A stretch of 64,000 bases of DNA from Alsobacter metallidurans (GCF_014636935.1 NZ_BMES01000001.1:1431782-1495781); one strand, 5' to 3'; shown: positions 1 through 8,966, counted from the first letter of the stretch. Numbers and translations: made by a program. Notes: generated by a model from the sequence alone, not told the origin.

Positions 1-141
1 CTCCCCTTGAGGGGGAGGGTCGCCGCGCAGCGGCGGGGTGGCGTGCAGCAGGGCGTGACTCTGGTTGGAAAGAACGAGGCCGTCCCAGGCGTCAACTCAC
101 CCCGCCGGCCTTTGGCCGTCGACCCACCCCCTCGAGGGGAG
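1..141. repeat. Dispersed 141-bp palindromic repeat, copy 1
   Basis: The outer arms are near-perfect inverted repeats: CTCCCCTTGAGGGGGAGGGT at the left (1-20) pairs with the arm ending CTCGAGGGGAG at the right (121-141), with two mismatches. Inside lie further short palindromes, CGCCGCGCAGCGGCG on the left and CCGGCCTTTGGCCG on the right. A second copy of exactly the same length lies at 6467-6607 in the same orientation. The arms are conserved but the central part (about 43-100) differs between copies. The element starts at the first base of the window, so it could extend further upstream. It looks like a REP/BIME or MITE-like intergenic element; no coding capacity is seen. Confidence 0.75.
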
Positions 142-166
142 GGCGGCGCCTCGCGCCGTGCGCCCC

Positions 167-409
167 CTACGCCGCCGTCCGCAGCATTGCGGCGATCTGG
201 TCCTTCAGTTTGAGCCGCTTCTTTTTCAGCGCTTCCAGCACGGCGTCGTCCACGGGCTCTAGCCCCGCCTCGATGCGGTGGATCTCGCGGTTTGCGGCCT
301 CGTAGCCCTCCACCAAATGGGCGAAATGTGCGTCGCCGATCTTGAGGCGGCTAATCGCCGCCGCGGCGTTGGGGAATTCTTCGTGCAGGCCATGGGGGAC
401 GTGGGTCAT
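167..409 (-). CDS. YdcH family (DUF465) small protein
   Basis: An 80-residue protein, almost entirely helical by composition, with the charged heptad-like pattern of the DUF465/YdcH family (the EALKKKRLKLKDQI segment near the C terminus is typical). The start at 409 is preceded on the minus strand by GGGAGGT at good spacing. No biochemical function is established for the family. It is divergently transcribed from the phage-like tail genes and sits between a palindromic repeat and gp12, which suggests it is a host gene rather than part of the tail module. Confidence 0.85.
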   Translation of the reverse strand: MTHVPHGLHEEFPNAAAAISRLKIGDAHFAHLVEGYEAANREIHRIEAGLEPVDDAVLEALKKKRLKLKDQIAAMLRTAA

Positions 410-507
410 CGGGACCTCCCTTGTGTGGATGCCCCAGATGACGTCCGGCCGCGCCGATCCGCTTTGCGCGAAGTCAACGACGCTGCATGCAACCAGAGGA
501 GACGCCG

Positions 508-1152
508 ATGCCGGCCCCTTTCCATGAGGTGCGTTTTCCGGTGGACGTGGCGGTGAAAAGCCGTGGCGGGCCCCGCCGGCGGACCGACGTGGTCGTCACC
601 GGCTCAGGCCGCGAGGAGCGCAACGCCCGCTGGGCGCATGCGCGTCGCCGCTATGACGCCGGCTACGGCGTCAAGACGCTGACCGCTCTGGCCGCCGTGG
701 TGGCGTTCTTCGAGGAACGGCGGGGCCGGCTCTACGGCTTTCGCTGGCGCGACCGGCTGGATGATCGCTCCTGCACGCCCGGCGCCGCGCCCGGGCCGCT
801 GGACATGCCGATCGGAACCGGCGCGGCCGGGCTCGCGAGCTTCGCGCTGGCCAAGACCTACGGGGCCGCCTTCGCGCCGTATCGCCGGCCGATCGAGAAG
901 CCGGTCGCCGGCAGCGTGCGCGTCGCAGTAGCGGGCGTCGAGAGGGCGGCGGGGGTCGACTGGGATGTCGACGCCGCGACCGGGCAGGTCACGTTCCGGC
1001 CCGGCAAGCTGCCCGCGCCCGGCGCGGCCGTGACGGCCGGCTTCCTGTTCGACGTGCCGGTGCGCTTCGACGCCGACGAGCTGATTGTGGATCTCGCCGC
1101 CTTCGAGGCCGGCGAGATCCCGTCCATTCCGCTGATCGAGATTATCCCCTGA
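508..1152 (+). CDS. DUF2460 family phage/GTA tail protein (gp12-like)
   Basis: 214 residues. The N-terminal FHEVRFPVDVA segment, RRRYDAGYGVKTL, and the C-terminal VPVRFDADEL and FEAGEIPSIPLIEI motifs are characteristic of DUF2460/TIGR02217, the ORFg12 component of Rhodobacter-type gene transfer agents and of some siphophage tails, where it belongs to the distal tail/baseplate. I chose the ATG at 508 over the one at 487 because AGAGGAG lies just upstream at normal spacing. It is followed after 13 bp by the gp13-like gene in the same direction. The expected tape-measure neighbour gp11 is not present immediately upstream. Confidence 0.9.
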   Translation: MPAPFHEVRFPVDVAVKSRGGPRRRTDVVVTGSGREERNARWAHARRRYDAGYGVKTLTALAAVVAFFEERRGRLYGFRWRDRLDDRSCTPGAAPGPLDMPIGTGAAGLASFALAKTYGAAFAPYRRPIEKPVAGSVRVAVAGVERAAGVDWDVDAATGQVTFRPGKLPAPGAAVTAGFLFDVPVRFDADELIVDLAAFEAGEIPSIPLIEIIP

Positions 1153-1165
1153 CCAGGAGGCGCTC

Positions 1166-2047
1166 ATGCGCGCGCTGCCCGCATCCCTCTCGGCCGCGCT
1201 CGCGACCGGGGCGACTACGCTCGCCCGCTGCTGGCGCATCACGCGCCGGGACGGCCTGGTGCTCGGCTTCACCGACCACGACCGCGACCTCGTGTTCGAC
1301 GGCGTGACCCACGCGGCAGCGGCCGGCCTGGAGGCGGCCGACAGCGAAAGCCAACTCGGCTTCGCGGTGGGCGGCGGCGAGGTCGCGGGCGCGCTGGCTG
1401 CCGGTTCGCTCTCGGAGGCCGACCTCGCGGGCGGGCTCTTCGACGGCGCCGCCGTGGACCTCTGGCTGGTGGACTGGAGCGATCTGGGCAGCCGCGTGCT
1501 GCTCGACGGCTTCACGATCGGCGAGGTGCGCCGGGCCGACGCCGCCTTCACGGCCGAGCTGCGCGGCCTGGGGCAGCGCTTCGACGACCCGCGCGGCCGC
1601 GCCTTCCAGCCCGCCTGCGCGGCCGACCTCGGCGACGCGCGCTGCGGCGTGAGCCTGGCCGACCCGCGCTGGCGGGCGGACGGGATCGTGCAGGGCACGG
1701 ACGGGCGGGTGTTCATTGAGGCGGGCGCGCTGGCGGGTTTCGAGCCGGACCTGTTCGCGGGCGGGCGGCTCGTCTTCACGTCCGGCGACAATGTTGGCGC
1801 GGCCGGCGCCGTGAAGGCGCATGACGGAGGTTCGCTGACGCTCTGGCAGGCGCCCGGCGCGCCGATCCTGCCGGGCGACGGCTTCACGGTGACGGCGGGC
1901 TGCGACAAGCGGCTGGAGACCTGCGCGGGGCGCTTTGGCAATGTTGTGAACTTCCGCGGTTTTCCGCACATGCCCGGCAACGACTTCCTGCTGCGCGTCG
2001 CCCGCAACGGCGACCCCGCGATGGACGGCGGGAGCCTGTTTCGGTGA
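1166..2047 (+). CDS. DUF2163 / phage BR0599-family GTA tail protein (gp13-like)
   Basis: 293 residues with the DUF2163 N-terminal half (LARCWRITRRDGLVLGFTDHDRD) and the C-terminal phage_BR0599 region, whose cysteines (around GCDKRLETCAGRFGN and CAADLGDARCGV) are typical of GTA ORFg13, a hub or baseplate protein. AGGAGG precedes the ATG. The stop overlaps the GTG start of the next gene (GTGA at 2044-2047), so the genes are translationally coupled. Confidence 0.9.
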   Translation: MRALPASLSAALATGATTLARCWRITRRDGLVLGFTDHDRDLVFDGVTHAAAAGLEAADSESQLGFAVGGGEVAGALAAGSLSEADLAGGLFDGAAVDLWLVDWSDLGSRVLLDGFTIGEVRRADAAFTAELRGLGQRFDDPRGRAFQPACAADLGDARCGVSLADPRWRADGIVQGTDGRVFIEAGALAGFEPDLFAGGRLVFTSGDNVGAAGAVKAHDGGSLTLWQAPGAPILPGDGFTVTAGCDKRLETCAGRFGNVVNFRGFPHMPGNDFLLRVARNGDPAMDGGSLFR

Positions 2048-2502
2048 GCGAAGAGCTCACGGCGGCGAGCCGCGACGCCGTGCTGGCGCAGGCGCAACTG
2101 TGGCTCGGCACCCCCTATGTGCACGGCGCGAGCCTGCGCGGCGTCGGCTGCGACTGCCTGGGGTTGGTGCGCGGCGTCTGGCGGGCGGTGTATGGCTCCG
2201 AGCCGGAGCCGACGCCGCCCTACCGGCCGGACTGGGCCGAGGCGCAAGGGCGCGACACGCTCGCCGAAGCCGCCGGCCGCCATCTCGCGCCGCTGGCGCT
2301 CGCCGGCGTCTTGCCCGGGGATTTGCTGCTGTTTCGCTGGCGCGACGGCGCGCCCGCCAAGCATTGCGGCGTCGCGTCCGGGCCGGGCCGCATGATCCAC
2401 GCCCATGACGGCGCCTGCGTGGCCGACGTCGCGCTCGGCGTCTGGCGGCCGCGCCTGGCGGCGGCGTTCCGCTTTCCACCCCTGAGGGAGAACCAGCCAT
2501 GA
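2044..2502 (+). CDS. NlpC/P60 family peptidase of the tail module (gp14-like)
   Basis: 152 residues, GTG start overlapping the previous stop. It carries the NlpC/P60 fold: LGTPYVHGAS, then GCDCLGLVRGVW with the catalytic Cys (about residue 36), and AKHCGVASGPGRMIHAH with the catalytic His. GTA ORFg14 proteins of this type are cell-wall peptidases in the tail hub that locally open peptidoglycan during DNA delivery. Its stop overlaps the next start (ATGA at 2499-2502). Confidence 0.92.
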   Translation: MSEELTAASRDAVLAQAQLWLGTPYVHGASLRGVGCDCLGLVRGVWRAVYGSEPEPTPPYRPDWAEAQGRDTLAEAAGRHLAPLALAGVLPGDLLLFRWRDGAPAKHCGVASGPGRMIHAHDGACVADVALGVWRPRLAAAFRFPPLRENQP

Positions 2503-5500
2503 CCACGCTCGTGCTGCAGGCCGCCGGCTCGGCCATCGGCAACGCGCTCGGCGGCCCGGTCGGCGCGCTGATCGGCCAGACCGTGGGCGCAGCGGCCGGC
2601 TCGGTGATCGACCACCGCTGATTGGCGGCGGTGGAGGCCGCAAGTTCGTCGAGGGGCCAAGGCTGAAGACGCTGACCGGGCTCGGCTCCACCGAAGGCGC
2701 GCCGATCCCGCGCGTCTATGGCCGCGCCCGCGTCGGCGGCGAGGTGATCTGGGCGACGCGCTTTCTCGAGGAGGTGAGCTACGCCCGCGAGGGCGGCGGC
2801 GGCAAGGGGCTCGGCGGCTCCTCCGCGCCGCACACCACCACGGCCACCTACGCCTACTACGCCAACCTGGCGGTGGGGCTCTGCGAGGGGCCGATCGCCT
2901 TCGTGCGGCGCATCTGGGCCGACGGCCGCGAGATCGACCGCACGCTCTACACGATCCGGGTCCATGCCGGGACGGAGACGCAGGACCCCGACCCGCTGAT
3001 CGTCGCCAAGGAGGGCGCGGACGCCGCGCCGGCCTATCGCGGGCTCGCCTATGTGGTGTTCGAGCGCCTGCCGCTCGCCAATTTCGGCAACCGCGTGCCG
3101 CAGCTCTCCTTCGAGGTGGTGCGCCCCGTCGGCGCTCTGAACGCCCGCATCCGCTCGATTGACGTAATCCCGGGCGCCGGAGCCTTCGCGTATGCGCCGA
3201 CGCCGGCCGGGCGCGACCGCGACGTCAGCGGAACCTTGCTGCAGAACCGCCAGCAGCTCACGCACGCGACCGACTGGGCCGCCTCCATGGACGCCCTGCA
3301 GGCGCTCTGCCCCAACCTCGACAGCGTGTCGCTGGTGGTGAGCTGGTTCGGCGACGACCTGCGCGCCGGCGCCTGCACGATCGCGCCGCGCTCGGAGCTG
3401 CCGGACGGCGAGGAGGGCTCGCCAGACGTGGTGGTGTCGGGCCTGCCCGAAGCCGCCATGCGGCGCGTCTCGCAAAGCGAGGGCCGCCCCGCCTACGGGG
3501 GCACGCCGTCCGACGCCTTCGTGATCGCGGCGATCCGCGACCTCAAGGCGCGCGGCCTCAAGGTGACGCTCTATCCCTTCGTGATGATGGACGTGCCGGC
3601 CGGCAACGCCCTGCCGGACCCCTGGACGGGGGCGGCCGGGCAGCCGCCCTATCCGTGGCGCGGCCGCATCACGTGCGCTCCTGCGCCCGGCTGGCCCGGA
3701 ACCGTGGACGCAACGGCGGCGGCCGCCGCGCAGGTCGCCGCCCTGTTCGGCGCCGCCCAGCCCGGCCACTTCACGGCCGTCGACGACGGCGTGGCGTATG
3801 CCGGCCCTGATGAATGGACGCTACGGCGGCAGATCCTCCACTACGCCCGCCTCGCAACGGTGGCGGGCGGCGTCGACGCCTTCGTGATCGGCTCGGAATT
3901 CGTGAGCCTCACCCGGGTGCGCTCGGCCCCGGGCGTCTACCCGGCCGTCGGCAAGCTCGCCACGCTGGCCGCCGATGTGCGCGCCACCTTGGGGCCGGCC
4001 TCGGCCATCACGTATGCGGCGGACTGGACCGAATACGGCTCCCATGTTCCGGCGCCCGGCGAATTGCGCTTTCCGCTGGACCCGCTCTGGGCCTCGCCCG
4101 CCATCTCGCATGTAGGGGTCGACCTCTGGGCGCCGCTGGGCGACTGGCGCGACGAGCCCGGCCACGCCGACGAGGCGCTGGGCCGCAATGGCGCCGACCC
4201 GGCGTACCTGGCCGCCAACGTGGCGGGCGGGGAGGGGTTCGACTGGTTCTACGCCGACGAGGCCGGCCGCGCCGCGCAGACGCGCCTGCCGATCGCCGAC
4301 GGCGCCTATGGCAAGCCCTGGGTCTACCGGCCCAAGGACCTCGCCGGCTGGTGGTCAAGCGCTCATGTGGAGCGCGTCGGAGGCGTCGAGCTCGGCGCCC
4401 CGACCGCCTGGGTTCCGCGCTCCAAGCCAATCCGGCTGATGGAATGCGGCTGCCCGGCCGTGGACAAGGGCGCCAACGGTCCCAACGCGTTTCCGGACCC
4501 AAAATCCTCGGCCGCGCAGCTGCCGCCGTTCTCGCGCGGCTTTCGCAACGACCTCGTCCAGAACCGCGCCATCGCGGCGCTGCTGGACCGCTTTGACCCG
4601 GCCGGGCCGCAGGCCGCGACCGCCAACCCGGTGTCGCCGCTCTATGGCGGGCGCATGGTGGACCCGGCCGCGATCACGCTGTGGTGCTGGGACGCGCGGC
4701 CCTTTCCGGCCTTCCCGAGCCGCAACGACGTGTGGGCGGACGGCTCCGCCTGGGAAACCGGCCACTGGCTCACCGGCCGCCTGGAAGGGATGCCGCTCGA
4801 GGACCTCCTGCGCGCCCTGCTGCGCGATTGGGACCTGCCGCCGGCGGCGGCGGTCGCGGTGGACGGCTTTCTGGACGGCTACGTGGTGGACCGTCCCATG
4901 AGCCTGCGCGCCGCCGCCGAGCCGCTCGCGGCCGTGTTCGGCTTTGATGCGGCCGCGAGCGGCGGCGCGGTGCGCTTTCTTGACCGCTCGGCCGTGGGCG
5001 CGCCGATCACGCTGGACGCGGACAACCTCGTTCCGGACCGCGACGGAGCGCTGGTGCGCTCCACCCGCGTGCAGGAGGCGGAGCTGCCGCGCGAGGTTGC
5101 GCTCGGCTTCGTCGACGCCGAGGGCGAGTTCCCCCGCGCCAGCGTCCTGTCGCGCCGGCTGGAAGGCGGCAGCCGCCGCGACGTACAGGTCGAGGCCGCC
5201 ATCGTGCTGCCGCGCGCGGAGGCCGGGCGCCTCGCCGACCGCGTCCTGCACGACGCCTGGATCGGCCGCGAAACGGCGCAGTTCAGCGCCCGGCCGGGTC
5301 TGATCGCGCTGGAGGTTGGCGATTGCGTGCGCTTGCCCCGCGGGCCCGATAGCCCGCCGGGCGGGCTCTACCGCATCACCCGCATCCGCGACGCCGAGCA
5401 GCGCGACGTGGAGGCGCGGGCGGTCAACCCGGCCGTGTTCGCCGCGCCCGCCCGGCCGTTCGGTCGTCGGCCCGCGACGTCGCGGCGCGCCGGCGGCCGG

Positions 5501-6421
5501 CCCTTCGCGACAACGCTGGATCTAGCCCTGCCCGGGTCCGTCGATCCCGTGCTGCAGTGGCTGGCCGTGGCGGCTGACCCCTGGCCGGGAACGCTCGCGG
5601 TGTGGCGCTCCGTGTCGGGCGAGAGCTTCGACCTTCTGGCCTTTGTGGAAGCCCCCAGCCCCATCGGCCGTCTGGCCGCGCCGCTCGCGGCCGGTCCGCC
5701 GGACCGGTGGGACCGGGCCGCCGCCCTGGAGGTGCGCTGGCCCACGGGCGCGCCGCCGTCCGCGCTGGACGCGACGGCTCTTTCGGCCGCGACGGCCGTC
5801 GCCGTGCAAGGCGTCGGTGGCGCCTGGGAGGCGATCGCGTTCGGGCGCGCCGACCTGGTCGGCCCCTCGCGCTGGCGCTTGTCCCGGCTCCTGCGCGGGT
5901 TGGGCGGCTCACGCGTGGCTGGCGCGCCGTTGGGCGCCCTCGTGGTGGCGCTGGACGGCTCGCTCACCCGGCTCGCCGAAGGCGCGGGCGCGCTGGGCCG
6001 CGCCTACCAGTACCGCGTCGGCCCCGCCGCACGCGGCGCCGGCGACGCTGCGGCGCTCTCCTTCTCGGCTGCGGTGTCCGGGCAAGCGCTGCGGCCGCTC
6101 GCGCCAGTGCGCCCGACCGCCCGGCGCACCCCGGCCGGCGTAATCCTGCGTTGGCTGCGCCAGGGTCGCGTCGACGCCGACGCGTGGGAGCCGGTCGACA
6201 TCCCGCTCGGCGAAGATCGCGAGGCGTACGAAGTGCAGATCCTGCGCGACGGCATGGCCCTGCGCACGCTGGCGGCTACGCAGGAAAGCATCCTTTACGC
6301 CACCGCCGACGAAGCCGCCGATTTCGGGGCTCAGCAGGCGTCCTTGTCCGTCAGCATCCGCCAGCTCAGCGCGACAGTGGGGGCGGGCGCCCCTCTCGAA
6401 GCAACCGTGCAGGTGAAGTGA
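2499..6421 (+). CDS. GTA/phage host-specificity (tail fibre/hub) protein gp15-like, frame disrupted near base 2618
   Basis: The natural start is the ATG at 2499, coupled to the gp14-like stop. It encodes the family N terminus (MTTLVLQAAGSAIGNALGG and onward) but stops after 40 codons at TGA 2619-2621. Re-reading one base at 2618 restores the expected continuation (HR-L-IGGGG, then EGPRLKTLTG, EGAPIPRVYGRARVGGEVIWATR). The open frame then runs uninterrupted to 6421; its first usable start is a GTG at 2744, inside conserved sequence. Together the pieces would give about 1,307 residues, the usual gp15 length. The GTA TIM-barrel-like domain lies around PYPWRGRITC and YAADWTEYG, followed by a phage tail_3-like region and a beta-rich C terminus. 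One missing C is the simplest explanation: a real frameshift, a sequencing error or, less likely, programmed frameshifting. Confidence 0.85.
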
Positions 6422-6466
6422 TCGGCTCGGCCGATCCGCCTTCGCCGAGATCGCCGCAGCCACATG

Positions 6467-6607
6467 CTCCCCTTGAGGGGAAGGGTCGCCGCGAAGCGGC
6501 GGGGTGGGGTGACGCTGGGCGTCAGCCTGTCTGATGACAACGCGCGCTTCCCCGGCCGCACCGAACCCCGCCGGCCTTCGGCCGTCGACCCTCCCCCTCG
6601 AGGGGAC
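6467..6607. repeat. Dispersed 141-bp palindromic repeat, copy 2
   Basis: Same length and orientation as the copy at 1-141. The left arm is 6467-6487 and the right arm 6587-6607, with inner palindromes CGCCGCGAAGCGGCG and CCGGCCTTCGGCCG. It lies in the 269-bp gap between the gp15-like gene and the DUF2793 gene. The centre is not conserved with copy 1. The remainder of the gap shows no gene. Confidence 0.8.
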
Positions 6608-6690
6608 GGTGGGCATTGAGCCTTCCGACCTGATCCGCCTTCGACCTGACGCCATCCGATGCGCCCCAAACGCAGAGAAAGAGGTTCACC

Positions 6691-8106
6691 ATGAGCGACA
6701 GCATGCGGCTGGGGTTGCCTTACCTGGCGGCGGCCCAGTCCCAGAAACATGTGACGCACAACGACGCCCTGCAGATGCTGGACGGCCTCGTGCACTGCGC
6801 CGTGCTGGAGCGGGGACGAGTGGCGCCGCCGGCCGCGCCGGTCGAGGGCGCGCGCTACTTGCTGGCGGCCGCGGCCACCGGCGCCTTCGCGGGGCAGGGC
6901 GGCTCCGTGGCGGCTTTCGATGACGGAGCCTGGCGCTTTTTCCAGCCCCGGGCGGGGTGGCGCGTCTTCGTGATCGCGGAGGCGCGGCTCCTCGTGCATG
7001 ACGGCGCTGGCTGGCGCGACCTGGACGAGCTGGCGCGCCGGCTCGGGCCGCTGGACGCGTTGGGACTGGGGACGCCGCCGGACAACGGCAATCCATTTTC
7101 CGCCCGCCTCAACGATGCGCTGTTCAACGCCCGCCCGGCGGCCGAAGGCGGCACCGGAGACGTGCGCGTCAAGCTCAACAAGCCGCTCCCGGGCGGCGCG
7201 GCGTCGCTTTTCTTCCAGACAGGATTCAGCGGCAGGGCCGAGCTGGGCCTTGCGGGCGACGATGCCTGGCGGGTGCGGGTGTCGGCCGATGGTGCGGCGT
7301 GGCGCGACGCCATCGCGGCCAACCCGGCGACCGGGCTGGTGCGATTTCCTGTGGGCGTGGAGGGACTTCCGCACGGTTTCCGGAATCAGGTTCACAACGG
7401 CGATTTCAGCGTCGCCCAGCGCGGCGCAGGGCCCTTTCCGGTGGGGCAGGCGGCGGCGCATGGCTTCGACCGCTGGCTCGCGCAGGCGGCAGGCGCCGCG
7501 GCCGGCAGCGTCTCGCGCACGGCGTTTCCCCCTGGGCAAGCGGATGGCGGCCCCGGCGGCCGGTTCTTCGCCACGCTGGCGATTTCGGCCACGACGACGG
7601 CGTCCTATCCCGAACTCCAGACTCGCATGGAGGACGTCGCCACGCTGGCCGGGCGCCCGGCCACTTTATCGTTCTGGTATCGGACCGCGTCGCCGGCCTT
7701 TTTTGCCGACCTGTCGCAGAACTTCGGCGTAGCCGGCAGCGCCTCCGTGTTTTCGATCGGCCAGCAGGTCCTGCCCGCCTCTCCGGGCGTGTGGCGGCGC
7801 TTTATCGCCACGGTGACGCCGCCCTCGATCGCCGGGAAGGCCGTTGGGGCGGGGTCCTTCCTCTCCCTGCGTGTGTTCCTGTCCGGCGGGGCGGCCGCCG
7901 CCATCGACATCGCAGACGTGCAGGTGGAGGAGGGGGCCCTCGCGACCGCCTTCGAGCGCCGCCCCGCCGCCATCGAACTCGCCCTGTGCCGGCGCTTTTT
8001 CCGTCGCTACGCCACCGCGCAGGCGCCCGCCGACCTCGCCTTCGAGATGCGGGCCGCGCCCACGCAGGCCGGGGCCGGCCCGTTCGACTACTCAGCCGAT
8101 TTGTGA
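6691..8106 (+). CDS. DUF2793 domain protein with C-terminal jelly-roll-like domain
   Basis: 471 residues. Residues 1 to about 110 match the DUF2793 pattern: LGLPYLAAAQSQKHVTHNDAL, an AAPVEGARYLLAA segment, and a DGAWRFFQPRAGW segment. After a linker, the region from HNGDFSVAQRG (about 235) to about 430 looks like the beta-sandwich fibre or carbohydrate-binding module often seen after this domain, with GFDRWL and LSFWYRT segments. GAGG precedes the ATG at 6691. DUF2793 proteins recur beside GTA and prophage tail genes, so a virion fibre or spike role is inferred. Followed closely by the GH108 endolysin gene. Confidence 0.82.
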   Translation: MSDSMRLGLPYLAAAQSQKHVTHNDALQMLDGLVHCAVLERGRVAPPAAPVEGARYLLAAAATGAFAGQGGSVAAFDDGAWRFFQPRAGWRVFVIAEARLLVHDGAGWRDLDELARRLGPLDALGLGTPPDNGNPFSARLNDALFNARPAAEGGTGDVRVKLNKPLPGGAASLFFQTGFSGRAELGLAGDDAWRVRVSADGAAWRDAIAANPATGLVRFPVGVEGLPHGFRNQVHNGDFSVAQRGAGPFPVGQAAAHGFDRWLAQAAGAAAGSVSRTAFPPGQADGGPGGRFFATLAISATTTASYPELQTRMEDVATLAGRPATLSFWYRTASPAFFADLSQNFGVAGSASVFSIGQQVLPASPGVWRRFIATVTPPSIAGKAVGAGSFLSLRVFLSGGAAAAIDIADVQVEEGALATAFERRPAAIELALCRRFFRRYATAQAPADLAFEMRAAPTQAGAGPFDYSADL

Positions 8107-8113
8107 GGCCGCC

Positions 8114-8866
8114 ATGCATACGAGCTTCGAAGCTGCGCTCGGCGCGGTGTTTTCGGTCGAGGGAGGCTATGTGGACCACCCCGCCGACCCGGGCGGGCCG
8201 ACGCATTTCGGCGTGACCCGGGAAACACTGGCGCGCGCCAGGGGCCGGCCGGCCACGGCCGCCGACGTCATGGCGTTGGGCCGGGATGAGGCCGCCGCCA
8301 TTTATCGGCGCTTTTATTGGGACGCCGTGCGGGCGGACGACCTGCCGGCCGGGCTGGATCTCGCGGTGTTCGATCTCGCCGTGAACTCGGGCCCGCGCCG
8401 GGCCGCGCTGCTGCTGCACGGCGCGCTCGGGCTGCCGCCGGACGCCGAAATCGGGCCCGCCGCGCTGGCGGCCGCGCAGGTTGCCGACCAGCAGGCGCTC
8501 ATCCGCGCCCTTTCCCGCGCTCGCGTGGCCTTCCTGCGCCGGCTCGCCGGCTGGCCCACCTTCGGGACCGGCTGGGCGCGCCGCGTCGCCGCCATCGAGC
8601 GCGCCGCGCTGGCGCTCGCCAACGCTTCCACCACCCCCAACATCCAGGAGAGACGACCCATGGACGCCTTGAAGCCCATTCTGCAAAGCCGGACCGTGTG
8701 GTCCAACCTCATCGGCCTCGGCGCGATCGCGCTGGCGGCTTTCGGCTTCGACACCGGCGGCGTCGACAGCGGCCAGTTGGCCGACACGGCGCTGCAGGTT
8801 GTGGCCGGCTTGAGCTTCATCGCCTCCACGGCGTTCCGCGTGCTGGCGACCCATCGGCTGAGCTAG
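8114..8866 (+). CDS. GH108 N-acetylmuramidase (endolysin) continuing in frame into a holin-like segment
   Basis: 250 residues. Residues 1 to about 170 form a glycosyl hydrolase 108 lysozyme: VEGGYVDHPADPGGPTHFGVT contains the catalytic Glu (E16) and the family signature, and AVFDLAVNSGPRRA is the second conserved block, leading into a peptidoglycan-binding-like helix bundle. From residue 183 (ATG at 8660) the chain changes to MDALKPILQSRTVWSNLIGL plus two hydrophobic segments, typical of a small stand-alone holin. That internal ATG has its own ribosome-binding site (AGGAGAG). There is no stop between the parts. Either this is a real fusion or both a long form and an internally started holin are made. 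It begins 7 bp after the DUF2793 gene. Confidence 0.85.
   Translation: MHTSFEAALGAVFSVEGGYVDHPADPGGPTHFGVTRETLARARGRPATAADVMALGRDEAAAIYRRFYWDAVRADDLPAGLDLAVFDLAVNSGPRRAALLLHGALGLPPDAEIGPAALAAAQVADQQALIRALSRARVAFLRRLAGWPTFGTGWARRVAAIERAALALANASTTPNIQERRPMDALKPILQSRTVWSNLIGLGAIALAAFGFDTGGVDSGQLADTALQVVAGLSFIASTAFRVLATHRLS
8646..8662 (+). promoter_or_regulatory. Internal ribosome-binding site and ATG for a holin-like product
   Basis: AGGAGAG at 8646-8652 is followed by ATG at 8660-8662, in frame inside the endolysin gene. It precedes a 68-codon segment (8660-8866) with two hydrophobic stretches (about residues 15-28 and 44-58 of the segment), so it could be translated independently as a holin. 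Confidence 0.5.
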
Positions 8867-8887
8867 GGGCCCCGCGCGCGGCCAATC

Positions 8888-8923
8888 GCCGCCCGGCGGC
8901 TCTTTCGCCGGGCAAGCGGCTTT
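8888..8923 (+). terminator. Possible rho-independent terminator after the lysis gene
   Basis: GCCCGGCG (8891-8898) pairs perfectly with CGCCGGGC (8906-8913) around a 7-base loop, and flanking GCC/GGC bases can extend the stem with a bulge. Only three T follow, so the terminator is weak or atypical. It lies 22 bp after the endolysin stop. Confidence 0.45.
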
Positions 8924-8966
8924 GCATTCAGGCTTGGTTCAGGAACGGTGGCGCAAAGGGTTCAGC

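Noticed and set aside
1-141. Palindromic repeat as a possible terminator pair or tRNA-like structure
   Set aside because: It has no T-run, no anticodon-like arm and no CCA end, and its second copy of equal length shows it is a dispersed repeat.
2499-2621. The 40-codon frame at 2499-2621 as a separate small gene
   Set aside because: Its sequence matches the N terminus of gp15 and the next frame continues that protein, so it is the start of the disrupted gene.
604-2691. Long minus-strand open frame (695 codons) opposite the tail genes
   Set aside because: Composition is Arg/Ala/Pro-rich with no family motifs and it lies antisense to gp12-gp14 genes with clear homology. Long antisense frames are common in GC-rich DNA.
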